DNA of 64,000 nucleotides from Chryseobacterium bernardetii (GTDB taxonomy: Bacteria > Bacteroidota > Bacteroidia > Flavobacteriales > Weeksellaceae), in assembly GCF_003815975.1 (NCBI RefSeq), contig NZ_CP033932.1, positions 2,268,501-2,332,500 of the forward strand, in the 5' to 3' direction. Both the position numbers and the translations under genes were made by a program. Position 1 is the stretch's first letter. Every line of letters begins with the position of its first letter. The notes beneath the pieces are model-generated. The model worked only from the letters and a program-made list of their open reading frames with translations. It was not told the DNA's origin and searched no databases. Positions 48,896-57,928 of the stretch are shown piece by piece.

Positions 48896-51730
48896 ATGGA
48901 CGCAACACAAGATAAAAGGCTGTTTCTCATCGATGCTTATGCGATGATTTTCAGAGGATATTACGCACTGATAAGGAATCCAAGACTAACCAGTACAGGA
49001 TTAGACACCTCTGCCATCTTTGGCTTTACCAACTCTTTGATCGAATTGATAAGAAGAGAAAAACCAACCCATTTGGCTGTTGTTTTTGATGTTGGGAAAG
49101 CAAACGTAAGAACCGATGATTTTGCCGATTATAAGGCTAACAGAAGTGAAACTCCAGAAGCTATCCAGATTGCAGTTCCGTACATCCACAGAATCCTTGA
49201 GGGAATGCATATTCCGATTCTTGGAGTTGAGGGGTATGAAGCAGATGACGTAATAGGAACCATTGCCTGCAAAGCAGAAAAAGAAGGTTATACCACGTTC
49301 ATGGTAACACCAGATAAAGATTTTGCCCAACTGGTTACAGATAAAATAAAGATCTATAAACCGGGATTAAAAGGAGGAGATATAGAAATTCTGGGCGTAG
49401 AAGAAGTAAAAGCCAAATATGAGATCGAAGATCCTAAGCAGGTTATCGATTATCTGGCGATGATGGGAGATGCCGTAGATAATATCCCAGGATTGGAAGG
49501 GGTAGGAGAAAAAACTGCTATGAAATTCCTTAAAGAATTCGGAAGCATTGAAAACCTGCTGGCTAATACAGATAAACTGAAAGGAAAACTTAAAGAAAAA
49601 GTAGAAGCTTCGGCAGAACGTGGAATTATGTCTAAGAAACTGGCCACGATTATTTGTGATGCACCTATTGAATTCCACCAGGAACAGTACGATCTTGAAA
49701 CTCCTGATTTTGAAAAAGTAAAAGAAGTTTTTGAAGAAATTGAGTTCAGAAGACTGTATGAAAACCTTTACAGGGCTTTTGCACCAGCTGCCACAGAAAC
49801 TGTTGTCGTAAGTGAAGTGGAAGTGAAACAGACTCCGTCCGGAACAGAAGTAAAAGGACAAGTAATGCAGCTTGATCTTTTCGCAAACTTTGAAGAGTTG
49901 GATCAGGCAACTTCTACAAAATCTACCATTGAACATAATGATCACCTGTATCAGTTCGTAGACAATCCAAAGGCCCAGAAAAAACTGGTAGACAATCTGT
50001 TGAAGCAGAGCGCAGTTTGTTTTGATACAGAAACCACGTCACTGAATGAGCTGGAAGCAGAACTGGTAGGAATGAGCTTCTCCTATAAAAAAGGATTAGC
50101 ATACTATATTCCTTTATCTGAAAAGAGAGAAGAAGTAGTACAGACCCTTGAAATCTTCAGACCGTTTTTTGAAAAAGAAGATCTGCTGAAAATCGCACAC
50201 AATCTGAAATTCGATTATAAAATATTAAAACAGTACAACATCACCGTGAAAGGAGCGATGTTCGATACCATGATTGCCCATTATCTGTTAAACCCTGACG
50301 GGAGACATGGTATGGACTACCTTTCCGAGGTATATCTGAATTATAAACCCGTTTCCATTGAAACGATCATAGGGAAGAAAGGAAAAAAACAGGGAACTTT
50401 CAGGGATGCAGATCTTAGAACACAGACAGATTATGCTGCAGAAGATGCAGATGTAACCTTCCAGTTGTATGAGCTGTTTGCTCCACAACTTAAAAAGGAA
50501 AACCTTGAAGAACTCTTCTTCAATATTGAAATGCCTCTGATGAAAGTGCTGGCGAAAATGGAGCTGGCAGGTATTTCTTTAGATGAAAAATGGCTGGCAC
50601 AGGAAAGTATTGATCTTGAAAATGACCTTAGGGAACTTGAAAAGACGATTTTCGAACTCTCAGGAGAAGAATTCAATATGAACTCGCCAAGACAGCTGGG
50701 CGAAATCCTGTTCGAAAAAATGCAGCTGGATCCAAAAGCTAAAAAGACAAAGACAGGACAGTACGCCACTTCAGAAGATGTCCTTCAAAAGCTGGCTTCA
50801 AAGCATGAGATCATCAAACATATCCTGGAATACAGAACTTATCAGAAATTAAAATCAACCTATGTAGACGCATTGCCTTCACAGATAGATAAATCTGATA
50901 ACAGGGTACACACCAATTTCTCTCAGACTACAGCGGCTACAGGCCGTCTGGCAAGCGTGAACCCAAACCTGCAGAATATTCCGATCAGAACATTGAGAGG
51001 ACAGCAGATTCGTGGAGCCTTTGTTTCCGGAGAAGGAAAGAAGATCATTTCTGCCGATTATTCACAGATTGAACTTCGTCTGATCGCTGAAATTTCAGGA
51101 GAAGACAATATGATTAAAGCATTCCAGAACGGAGAGGATATTCATGCATCTACAGCCGCAAAACTCTTTAAAGTTCCTTTGGAAGAAGTCTCAAAGACAC
51201 AAAGAAGCCAGGCTAAGACAGTAAACTTCGGAATCATTTACGGGCAGGGCGCTTTTGCACTGGCAGAACAAACCGGATTATCCCGTACAGAAGCCAAGCA
51301 GATGATAGAAGCGTATTTCGAGACCTATCCGAAACTAAAGGAATATATGGCAGAACAGGTAAGTAAAGCCCGCCAGATGGGATATGTTGAAACCATTCTG
51401 GGAAGAAAACGCCATCTAAAAGATATCAATTCCAATAATTTTGTAGTAAGAGGTCATGCGGAAAGGAACGCAGTAAACGCTCCGGTACAGGGAAGTGCAG
51501 CTGATATCGTGAAAATCGCTATGATAAAAATAGACCGAGAGCTGCAAGAACAGCAGCTGAAAACAAAAATGCTCCTTCAGGTACATGACGAATTGGTATT
51601 CGAAGCACCGGCAGACGAAATTGAAACCGCTTCAAAATTAATTAAAACCGAAATGGAAAATGCCTTGAAAACACAGGTTCCGTTATTGGTGGAAATTGGA
51701 GTAGGGGATAACTGGCTGGAAGCTCATTAA
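48896..51730 (+). CDS. polA: DNA polymerase I
   Basis: A 944-residue family A polymerase for Okazaki-fragment maturation and repair. Domains: 5' nuclease (1-310; FLIDAYAMIFRGYYAL, VEGYEADDVIGTIA), 3'-5' exonuclease (about 360-540; CFDTETTSLNELEAELVG keeps the D-x-E pair, so proofreading looks intact) and polymerase (about 560-944; TGRLASVNPNLQNIPIRT, ISADYSQIELRLIAE, LLQVHDELVFEAP). I start it at ATG 48896; the frame extends 34 codons upstream through the -7 box. It ends at a shared 15-bp terminator. Confidence 0.95.
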   Translation: MDATQDKRLFLIDAYAMIFRGYYALIRNPRLTSTGLDTSAIFGFTNSLIELIRREKPTHLAVVFDVGKANVRTDDFADYKANRSETPEAIQIAVPYIHRILEGMHIPILGVEGYEADDVIGTIACKAEKEGYTTFMVTPDKDFAQLVTDKIKIYKPGLKGGDIEILGVEEVKAKYEIEDPKQVIDYLAMMGDAVDNIPGLEGVGEKTAMKFLKEFGSIENLLANTDKLKGKLKEKVEASAERGIMSKKLATIICDAPIEFHQEQYDLETPDFEKVKEVFEEIEFRRLYENLYRAFAPAATETVVVSEVEVKQTPSGTEVKGQVMQLDLFANFEELDQATSTKSTIEHNDHLYQFVDNPKAQKKLVDNLLKQSAVCFDTETTSLNELEAELVGMSFSYKKGLAYYIPLSEKREEVVQTLEIFRPFFEKEDLLKIAHNLKFDYKILKQYNITVKGAMFDTMIAHYLLNPDGRHGMDYLSEVYLNYKPVSIETIIGKKGKKQGTFRDADLRTQTDYAAEDADVTFQLYELFAPQLKKENLEELFFNIEMPLMKVLAKMELAGISLDEKWLAQESIDLENDLRELEKTIFELSGEEFNMNSPRQLGEILFEKMQLDPKAKKTKTGQYATSEDVLQKLASKHEIIKHILEYRTYQKLKSTYVDALPSQIDKSDNRVHTNFSQTTAATGRLASVNPNLQNIPIRTLRGQQIRGAFVSGEGKKIISADYSQIELRLIAEISGEDNMIKAFQNGEDIHASTAAKLFKVPLEEVSKTQRSQAKTVNFGIIYGQGAFALAEQTGLSRTEAKQMIEAYFETYPKLKEYMAEQVSKARQMGYVETILGRKRHLKDINSNNFVVRGHAERNAVNAPVQGSAADIVKIAMIKIDRELQEQQLKTKMLLQVHDELVFEAPADEIETASKLIKTEMENALKTQVPLLVEIGVGDNWLEAH

Positions 51731-51751
51731 TTTTATATAATAATCATAAAT

Positions 51752-51789
51752 TAAAGTAAAGGTGAATGATTTAGTTCACCTTTACTTTA
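51752..51789. terminator. Bidirectional terminator between polA and the zinc-ribbon gene
   Basis: Perfect 15-bp inverted repeat TAAAGTAAAGGTGAA (51752-51766) / 51775-51789, with an 8-base loop, placed exactly between two convergent stop codons. Confidence 0.85.
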
Positions 51790-52374
51790 TTAATTATAGG
51801 AAGTAATGATTTGACTGTCATCAAAATAAAAACAAGACGCATCATAATCATGCCAGCAAGCTTGATATTGTGGCCCATCTCCATAATTTGAAGTATTTAC
51901 ATTATCAGGTTTACCTCTCATATATACAAGCATATCATAGCGCATTCCAATCCAAATTTTGTTTTCAGAAATATTTATGCAGTCCTCCTTCGACCATTCA
52001 GGATGCTTTTTATGAATTTTTCCGGCTTTTGATTTTAAGAACTTTTCTTCTTCAATTTTTTGTTGCTTATCTATACTGTCATTTCTTATTTTATTTTTAA
52101 TACTGTCTTCTTTGGAAATATGGGTTACAGCATTAGTTGTTAAGCCAGAATTATCTTCTTCTCCCGTACATTTATTGATAAGAAATCCTATAAAAGCAAT
52201 TCCTAAGATGAACAATATTGCAATACCGCATCCATTATTTTGTTTTATAGGTGTATTGGAAGTCTGAGAAAAAGCTTTCTTTGAGTTTTCTTTAATAGAA
52301 TAACCACATTGTGGACAAAAATGATCAGTATTACTGATGTGGTTTTTACATTGTGGACATTTAGATAGTGACAT
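51790..52374 (-). CDS. Zinc-ribbon membrane protein
   Basis: A 194-residue protein. It starts with a double zinc-ribbon (KCPQCKNHISNTDHFCPQCG: two CxxC pairs), followed by a linker, one transmembrane helix (about 53-70, CGIAILFILGIAFIGFLI) and a C-terminal domain with KHPEWSKEDCINISENKIW, MRYDMLVYMRGKPDNV and a Tyr/Asp-rich end (YQACWHDYDASCFYFDDSQI). The C-terminal part resembles SmpA/OmlA-like or DUF-type domains but I cannot name it. Start ATG 52374 is chosen because the zinc ribbon begins there. Confidence 0.7.
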   Translation of the reverse strand: MSLSKCPQCKNHISNTDHFCPQCGYSIKENSKKAFSQTSNTPIKQNNGCGIAILFILGIAFIGFLINKCTGEEDNSGLTTNAVTHISKEDSIKNKIRNDSIDKQQKIEEEKFLKSKAGKIHKKHPEWSKEDCINISENKIWIGMRYDMLVYMRGKPDNVNTSNYGDGPQYQACWHDYDASCFYFDDSQIITSYN

Positions 52375-52394
52375 AGTTATAATCTTTTGATGCA

Positions 52395-52437
52395 CAAAAA
52401 TATTTTGAACAATTCAAGATTATTTACGGTTTACCGT
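52395..52437 (-). promoter_or_regulatory. Promoter of the zinc-ribbon gene with an inverted repeat at the -33 region
   Basis: On the minus strand TATTTTTG (52402-52395) is an exact -7 box. About 24 bp upstream, near the expected -33 position, ACGGT-TT-ACCGT (52426-52437) forms an inverted repeat with a 2-base gap. It may be a regulator site. Confidence 0.45.
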
Positions 52438-52578
52438 ACGTAAGTTTATTTTTGTAAAAATAAATGCTATTCCTCTGGTTTTATAGGTTTTTGTAGATTT
52501 ATTCCCAACCAGATTCAATGGCTTTGGCTATTTAGATTGAATAATCACTAAAAATGATTTTTATAGACGAGGAAGAAC

Positions 52579-52601
52579 CTGGCTGTAAAAAATACAGCCA
52601 G
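52579..52601 (-). terminator. Small hairpin after the Imm22-like gene
   Basis: CTGGCTGTA (52579-52587) pairs perfectly with TACAGCCAG (52593-52601) around a 5-base loop. On the minus strand it lies 18 bp after the stop, but no clear T tract follows, so it is a weak terminator candidate. Confidence 0.4.
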
Positions 52602-52618
52602 ATATCCTAACTTTATGC

Positions 52619-53017
52619 CTAAACGTCAAATTCAATCTCACCAATATAATACAGTTTGTTTTCTTCTCCATCCACAGAAACAGGATTAGGAATTACAAAT
52701 CTGCTCGCAAAAATGATGGCATTTACCGGAGTATCCAGGCTCAGGTCATTAAGTTTTTGCTCTAATATCGGAAGCCATTGATCGGCATAAGAATATTCCG
52801 AGAACTTTTCAATCAATCCTAATCTTTCATCTTCAAAACCATATTCCATAAAGTCATCATCAAACCATTTGATGTTTTGAGATTCTGCAAATTTTGAAAC
52901 ATACTGATCCTCATTTTCCTCTTCCAGATAATAATTTTCATCCTCCTCTACAAAGGCATAAAAATCTTCTTCATTTTTAAAATATCCCAGCCAGAAGTGA
53001 GAAATTTCTTTGTCCAT
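52619..53017 (-). CDS. Imm22-family-like immunity protein (orphan)
   Basis: A 132-residue acidic protein. The pattern FWLGYFKNEEDFYAFVEEDE, then SKFAESQNIKWFDDDFMEYG and a C-terminal alpha/beta part (VNAIIFASRFVI), is that of the Imm22 (DUF4284) family, found as immunity proteins in polymorphic-toxin and T6SS loci. No toxin gene is beside it: the neighbours are a zinc-ribbon gene and mgtC. It is thus an orphan immunity gene, useful against toxins of neighbours, or a relic of a lost pair. It is 4 kb from the T6SS island. Confidence 0.7.
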   Translation of the reverse strand: MDKEISHFWLGYFKNEEDFYAFVEEDENYYLEEENEDQYVSKFAESQNIKWFDDDFMEYGFEDERLGLIEKFSEYSYADQWLPILEQKLNDLSLDTPVNAIIFASRFVIPNPVSVDGEENKLYYIGEIEFDV

Positions 53018-53263
53018 AATGTATTGTTTGTTGTATTGTTTACTATAATTATTAGAATGAACATTCTTGGTGCTTAAACTTTCGAGTGGTCATTTAATGT
53101 TGAAAAAAATAAGTATAAGGTTTATTTTTCCCTTTGAAGGTGTAATATTACAAAAGTTTTTCTTTACATTCTATTTTTAAGGAATAGTACACAAAGTCTA
53201 GGCCCCAAAATAGTTCCGTAAAAATTTTTTATTGTAAATTTATTCTGTCGTTAAATTTTAAAA

Positions 53264-53911
53264 ATGGAATTTCTACAGGACCATTATGTGGTTAAGAATG
53301 AGCTGCTACTGATCTTTATTTCCGTAGTCCTAGGATTGCTGATTGGAGCTGAACGTGAGTACCGTAACAAATCTGCCGGGCTTCGTACTTTTATTCTGGT
53401 CTGCTTTGGTGCCTGTCTTTTTACCATTCTTTCCATTAAAATAGGTGTTGAAAATCCGGATCGTCTCGCTGCCAACATCATCACCGGAATTGGCTTCTTG
53501 GGAGCAGGAGTCATCTTTAAAGGGGAAAATAAGATTGAAGGTATTACAACAGCTACTACTATTTGGGCAACAGCCTCTATAGGAATGGCGGTAGGCTCCG
53601 GATATGTTTACTTTTCCCTTCTGGGTACCGCTTTGGTACTTATTATTCTGAGTGCCTTAACGTATCTGCAAAATTTTATAGATAATTACAACAAGATCCG
53701 GGAATATAAAGTAGGCGTAATACATTCAGCAGATCTAAAACATTGTGAAGCACTTTTTAAAAAGCATCATTTAAAATATGTACTAATCAAGCAACAATAT
53801 ACACAGGGAAATATTACTGCGACCTGGAGGCTGACAGGCAAGAATACTCATCATGAAGAATTAATCAAAGATTTAGTAGATGACTCAACAATTATAGCTT
53901 ATCAGTTTTAG
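53264..53911 (+). CDS. MgtC/SapB family membrane protein
   Basis: A 215-residue MgtC/SapB protein: four transmembrane helices in residues 10-145 with the conserved LLIGAEREYRNKSAGLRTFI and ITGIGFLGAGVIFKGENKIE, GITTATTIWATASIGMAVG, then a cytoplasmic ACT-like domain (about 150-215). MgtC affects survival at low magnesium and, in pathogens, inhibits ATP synthase. It is a single gene, convergent with the NlpE-like gene through a shared terminator. Confidence 0.88.
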   Translation: MEFLQDHYVVKNELLLIFISVVLGLLIGAEREYRNKSAGLRTFILVCFGACLFTILSIKIGVENPDRLAANIITGIGFLGAGVIFKGENKIEGITTATTIWATASIGMAVGSGYVYFSLLGTALVLIILSALTYLQNFIDNYNKIREYKVGVIHSADLKHCEALFKKHHLKYVLIKQQYTQGNITATWRLTGKNTHHEELIKDLVDDSTIIAYQF

Positions 53912-53922
53912 AATAAAGCAAA

Positions 53923-53948
53923 AAAATAAAGGCCGAAGCCTTTATTTT
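53923..53948. terminator. Bidirectional terminator between mgtC-like and nlpE-like genes
   Basis: AAAATAAAGGC (53923-53933), loop CGAA, and GCCTTTATTTT (53938-53948): a perfect 11-bp stem with a tetraloop. It overlaps the stop of the NlpE-like gene by two bases. Confidence 0.85.
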
Positions 53949-54435
53949 ATTTTTTCTTGAATATATAAAGATCCTTGTTAGGGCCGTCTATTTCTTTTCC
54001 ATCCATATCCAGCTGGATTAGAATATTTTCGCCAACCTTATATTTATAGTTTGCTGTTTTACCTTTTAAAGTGATAATACTTCCTGTTGCATCCCATGTA
54101 AAAGTTCCCTTATCTTCATTTTTAGATTTTCTTTCCAGATATTCTTCAGTGATGCTGAATGTTTTATCCTTATTTAACGTTAAGGAAGTCTTGATTCCCG
54201 GGCAGTCAGCACATGGAACTGTTGCTTCGTAAGTACCGTTCCAGTCCAATGCATTTTCGGAAGTATCGCCCTTAGCGCTGGTTGTTGCATGAGCTGTACT
54301 GTCCGCAGTAGTAGATTGAACAGCTGCTGTAGAATCTGTAGCTGAAATTTTACGGTCTGCATTTTCTTTTTTAGTACATGAAGCAAGGAATAAAGCCGCT
54401 CCTATTCCAAGGATAAGTGTTTTGTTTTTCATCAT
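53947..54435 (-). CDS. NlpE-like lipoprotein (copper resistance protein NlpE N-terminal domain)
   Basis: A 162-residue lipoprotein: lipobox FLASC (lipid cysteine near residue 20), a Thr/Ser/Ala-rich linker (about 25-65), then the NlpE N-terminal domain with WNGTYEATVPCADCPGIKTS, which keeps the CxxC pair. In E. coli this domain belongs to the envelope-stress sensor NlpE. The ~90-residue domain ends at YIFKKK. It is a single gene. The next gene (S46 peptidase) is divergent, across 285 bp that contain a dispersed repeat. Confidence 0.85.
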   Translation of the reverse strand: MMKNKTLILGIGAALFLASCTKKENADRKISATDSTAAVQSTTADSTAHATTSAKGDTSENALDWNGTYEATVPCADCPGIKTSLTLNKDKTFSITEEYLERKSKNEDKGTFTWDATGSIITLKGKTANYKYKVGENILIQLDMDGKEIDGPNKDLYIFKKK

Positions 54436-54629
54436 AATAATTATTTAAGTAGATTTTTAAACTGACTAGCTATAAACAAAAACTGAGCCAAGGATGAGGG
54501 TGAGAGTTTCAGAAAAGAAAGAAGAAGAGAAGTAGATAGCAATAGTCAATTCGATGTACATGTCAATTTTATAGACAATAAAAATTCACCATTCACTTAC
54601 GAATCAAAAACTCACTGTTGACATTTCAT

Positions 54630-54654
54630 TTGTGGAGCAAAATTCATTATTGAC
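54630..54654 (-). repeat. Dispersed GTCAAT..AATTTTGCT repeat, copy 3
   Basis: On the minus strand this reads GTCAATAATGAATTTTGCTC and matches the copy at 20118-20142 at 21 of 25 positions. Nearby (54547-54610) are further short pieces of similar words (GTCAATT, TTCACCATTCAC), as if the repeat had been partly duplicated or rearranged. Confidence 0.4.
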
Positions 54655-54720
54655 ATTTTTACCCTCGTTTTATGGAGGCTATTCCTATTTTTCTTCGTAA
54701 ATTCGGGCAAAATTTTGATT

Positions 54721-56859
54721 ATGACAAAAAAGATACTTTTATCCGTATTTCTTTTGCCGGCTGCAATGGCATTTGCACAACAATATGGTGGAATGTGGAT
54801 TCCTACAGAACTGAATGAAAAGGAAATGAAGGATTTTGGAATGAAAATCTCTGCAAAAGATATTTTCAATCCTCAGAAACCGAGCATAAAGGATGCTGTG
54901 GTACAGTTTAATGGCGGATGTACTGCGGAGATCATTTCTCCTAAGGGATTGCTGCTTACTAATCACCACTGTGGATTTGGCCAGATTCAGGCACATTCTA
55001 CAGTTCAGAATGACCTTCTTTCAAATGGTTTCTGGGCCAGGAATATGAGTGGAGAGCTTCCGAATCCGGGAGTAAAAGTAGATTTTATCATAGATATAAA
55101 AGATGTCAGCTCACAAATTTTAGAAGGAACAGATCATCTTACAGAACCTGAACTTACTAAAAAGATCAACAATAATATTGAGGTTTATAAAAACTCTCAA
55201 AAAATCGAATCTTTCCAATCGATCATGGTTAAGCCGATGTACTATGGAAACAAGTACTATGCTTACACTATCGAAACCTATAAAGACATCCGTCTTGTAG
55301 GAGCACCCCCTCAAAGCATCGGGAAATTCGGAAGTGATACAGACAACTGGGTTTGGCCTAGGCATACCGGAGATTTCTCCATGTTCAGAATCTATGCAGA
55401 TAAAGACAATAAGCCTGCAGAATACTCAAAAGACAACATTCCTTACACTCCGAAACACTATTTACCGGTTTCCATCAAAGATAAGAATGAGAATGATTTC
55501 ACATTTGTGTTCGGATTTCCGGGGAGAACTACAGAATATCTTCCGGCAGTAGCAGTGGAAAAGATCATGACTGATATTGACCCTGCAAGAATTGCCGTAC
55601 GTGATGTAGCTTTAAAAACATTGGACGAAAAAATGCGTGTAGATAACGAAACACGTATTAAATATGCTTCCAAATACGCATCTGTAGCCAATTACTGGAA
55701 AAAATGGATCGGTGAGGTAGAAGGATTAAAGAAATCCAATGCAGTGGAGAAAAAAGTAATGTATGAAGGATCTTTGGTTTCTAAAAACCCTGAAATTAAA
55801 ACAACTTTAGATCAGCTGAACAAGCTTTACAATGAACAGGCTCCTTATGCACTTAACAATGCATATTACACGGAAGTGGTAAGAAATGCTGAAACATTGA
55901 AGCTGGCTGGAGATTACTACGATTATATAGCAGCTGTAGATGCCGGAAGAATGGATGAGAAGGAGCTTACCAAACTGAAAACAAAGCTGACTTCTTTCTA
56001 TAAGGATTATAGCGCAGAACTTGATGCTAAAGTAACAGCAAAATTGCTGGCTTTATATGCCAACAAAACAGCCCCACAGTTTTTACCGGCAGGTTTCAAC
56101 AAGTATAAGGATGAAAATGCAAACATCCCTGTTGTAGAAGATATGTCCAAGAACTCTGTTATTACAGGAAGAACAGCTGTAAATGGCGGAACACTTACAG
56201 CAGATATTGATAAAGCATTCTCTAATCAGGACAAGCTGATTAAGACATTGAAGAAAGACCCTATCTACCAGCTTTATGTTTCTATGAAAGAAACTTATAT
56301 GAAAGCGGCAGATCCGCAGTATACTTCACTTCAGATCAAAATTGATGCGTTGCAGAAGAAGTTTATGGCTCAGCAGATGCAGACTGATAAAGACAGGAAA
56401 TTCTTCCCTGATGCTAACTCAACACTTCGTGTAACGTATGGAAAGATCAAAGGATCTGCTCCAAGAGATGCTGTTTCTTACGGATACCAGACTCACCTTG
56501 CCGGAGTAATGGAGAAGTATATTCCAGGAGATTATGAATTTGACGTTCCTAAAAAACTGATTGAGCTTTATAACAAGAAAGACTTCGGAATCTATAAAGA
56601 TAAAACAGGTGATGTACCTGTAGGATTTACGGCTACAAACCATACAACAGGAGGGAATTCAGGAAGCCCAACCCTTGATGCGAACGGAAACCTGATAGGT
56701 CTTAATTTCGACAGACAGTGGGAGGGTACCATGAGTGATATTAATTATGATCCGCGTTTCAGCAGAAACATTATGGTAGATACAAAATACATTCTTTTCA
56801 TCGTTGAGAAATTTGCTGATGCCAAATGGCTTGTTGATGAAATGAAAGTGATAAAATAA
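54721..56859 (+). CDS. S46 family dipeptidyl-peptidase, DPP11-like
   Basis: A 712-residue exported serine peptidase of family S46 that removes dipeptides from the N-terminus of peptides in the periplasm. After a signal peptide (LLSVFLLPAAMAFAQ) come GGCTAEIISPKGLL and TNHHCGFGQI (catalytic His83), and GNSGSP with the nucleophile Ser647. Arg665 in LNFDRQWEG lies exactly 18 residues after the Ser, the same spacing as Ser655-Arg673 in Porphyromonas DPP11, where Arg selects Asp/Glu at P1; DPP7 has Gly. Start is ATG 54721, not the TTG six bases upstream. Confidence 0.92.
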   Translation: MTKKILLSVFLLPAAMAFAQQYGGMWIPTELNEKEMKDFGMKISAKDIFNPQKPSIKDAVVQFNGGCTAEIISPKGLLLTNHHCGFGQIQAHSTVQNDLLSNGFWARNMSGELPNPGVKVDFIIDIKDVSSQILEGTDHLTEPELTKKINNNIEVYKNSQKIESFQSIMVKPMYYGNKYYAYTIETYKDIRLVGAPPQSIGKFGSDTDNWVWPRHTGDFSMFRIYADKDNKPAEYSKDNIPYTPKHYLPVSIKDKNENDFTFVFGFPGRTTEYLPAVAVEKIMTDIDPARIAVRDVALKTLDEKMRVDNETRIKYASKYASVANYWKKWIGEVEGLKKSNAVEKKVMYEGSLVSKNPEIKTTLDQLNKLYNEQAPYALNNAYYTEVVRNAETLKLAGDYYDYIAAVDAGRMDEKELTKLKTKLTSFYKDYSAELDAKVTAKLLALYANKTAPQFLPAGFNKYKDENANIPVVEDMSKNSVITGRTAVNGGTLTADIDKAFSNQDKLIKTLKKDPIYQLYVSMKETYMKAADPQYTSLQIKIDALQKKFMAQQMQTDKDRKFFPDANSTLRVTYGKIKGSAPRDAVSYGYQTHLAGVMEKYIPGDYEFDVPKKLIELYNKKDFGIYKDKTGDVPVGFTATNHTTGGNSGSPTLDANGNLIGLNFDRQWEGTMSDINYDPRFSRNIMVDTKYILFIVEKFADAKWLVDEMKVIK

Positions 56860-56878
56860 TTTTAAAAGTTATACCTTT

Positions 56879-56920
56879 AAAGAATCTATTCGAATATATT
56901 TTGAATAGGTTCTTTTTATT
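56879..56920 (+). terminator. Terminator of the S46 peptidase gene
   Basis: AAAGAATCTATTC (56879-56891) pairs with GAATAGGTTCTTT (56903-56915) with one G-T wobble and runs into TTTA. Confidence 0.75.
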
Positions 56921-56926
56921 TTTAGG

Positions 56927-57928
56927 ATGAAAGATCAGATCATTAATCTATTTACTGCTTTTGAAACCAGCCATTTCGGAAAGTCTTTTCCGTTGAATTA
57001 CTGTTTACCCGTTTATCATTGTGTTTCCGATGAAAACCTTCCACATATAAAACATATAATCCAATACAGGAGCACTAAGCAGTTTGAAGCCGACATAGAT
57101 TGTCTTTCAAAACATTTTCAGTGGGTAAACTGGCAGGAATTCAAAGATTTTACTTCCGGGAACTTTAAAGCTCAGAAAAAAATTGCTTTACTTACCTTTG
57201 ATGATGGATTAAAAGAGTTTTATGACGTGGTAGCTCCGGTTCTGGAACGCAAAGGAATTTATGCCTGTAATTTTATAAATCCGGCTTTCATTGATAATAA
57301 TGAGCTTATGTTCAGATGCAAAGCAAGCTTGCTTGTAGAGATTCTGGAAAAGAAACAATCTGTGAACCCTGAAATATATAGTATTCTTTCTCACAGAAGT
57401 CAGTCTACAATAGAAAATTTGAAAAAGGAAATCCTGAAAATTAGCTATCAGCAAAAGGATACTCTGGATCTGTTGGCCCAAAAGCTCGAAGTTGATTTCC
57501 CATCATATTTACAGAAATATAGACCTTACCTGAACACTGAGGAGCTGAGAAAACTTACTGAAAGAGGTTTTGGAATATCTTCTCACAGTTGGGATCATCC
57601 GAAATTCGGAACTCTGTCTTTTGAACAGCAGGTGGAGTCTGTCAATAAAACCTTCACTTATTTAAAGGAAAATGATTTCCTGTATGAAAGTTTTGCATTT
57701 CCCTTCACTGATTTCGGGGTAAAAAATAATTTCTTTGAAGCCCTTTTCAAGAATAAAGAAATATACTGCAGTTTTGGTGCGGCAGGGATTAAACTGGACA
57801 GTGTAAGAAGGAATTTTCAGAGAATACCGATGGAAATAGGCGAAAGTGCAGAAAGAATCCTTAAAAAAGAAATTGCTTATTTCAGATTGAAAAAGCTGAT
57901 GAATAAAAATACGATTGTAAGAAAATGA
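56927..57928 (+). CDS. Polysaccharide deacetylase family protein
   Basis: A 333-residue protein with a NodB-type carbohydrate esterase 4 domain. Motif 1 is LLTFDDGLKEFYDVVAPVLE (DD pair, about residues 88-107), motif 2 is SSHSWDHPKF (HxxxH, metal binding, about 217-226), and SFAFPFTDFG fits motif 3. It lacks a signal peptide and starts in a cytoplasmic style, which is typical of surface-polysaccharide enzymes of this subgroup. Its stop overlaps the next start (ATGA), so it is translationally coupled to a GNAT-like gene. Confidence 0.85.
   Translation: MKDQIINLFTAFETSHFGKSFPLNYCLPVYHCVSDENLPHIKHIIQYRSTKQFEADIDCLSKHFQWVNWQEFKDFTSGNFKAQKKIALLTFDDGLKEFYDVVAPVLERKGIYACNFINPAFIDNNELMFRCKASLLVEILEKKQSVNPEIYSILSHRSQSTIENLKKEILKISYQQKDTLDLLAQKLEVDFPSYLQKYRPYLNTEELRKLTERGFGISSHSWDHPKFGTLSFEQQVESVNKTFTYLKENDFLYESFAFPFTDFGVKNNFFEALFKNKEIYCSFGAAGIKLDSVRRNFQRIPMEIGESAERILKKEIAYFRLKKLMNKNTIVRK

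Noticed and set aside
49367..49945. 192-codon minus-strand frame opposite polA
   Set aside because: Antisense shadow of the polymerase gene with a Phe/Cys-rich, non-protein-like translation.
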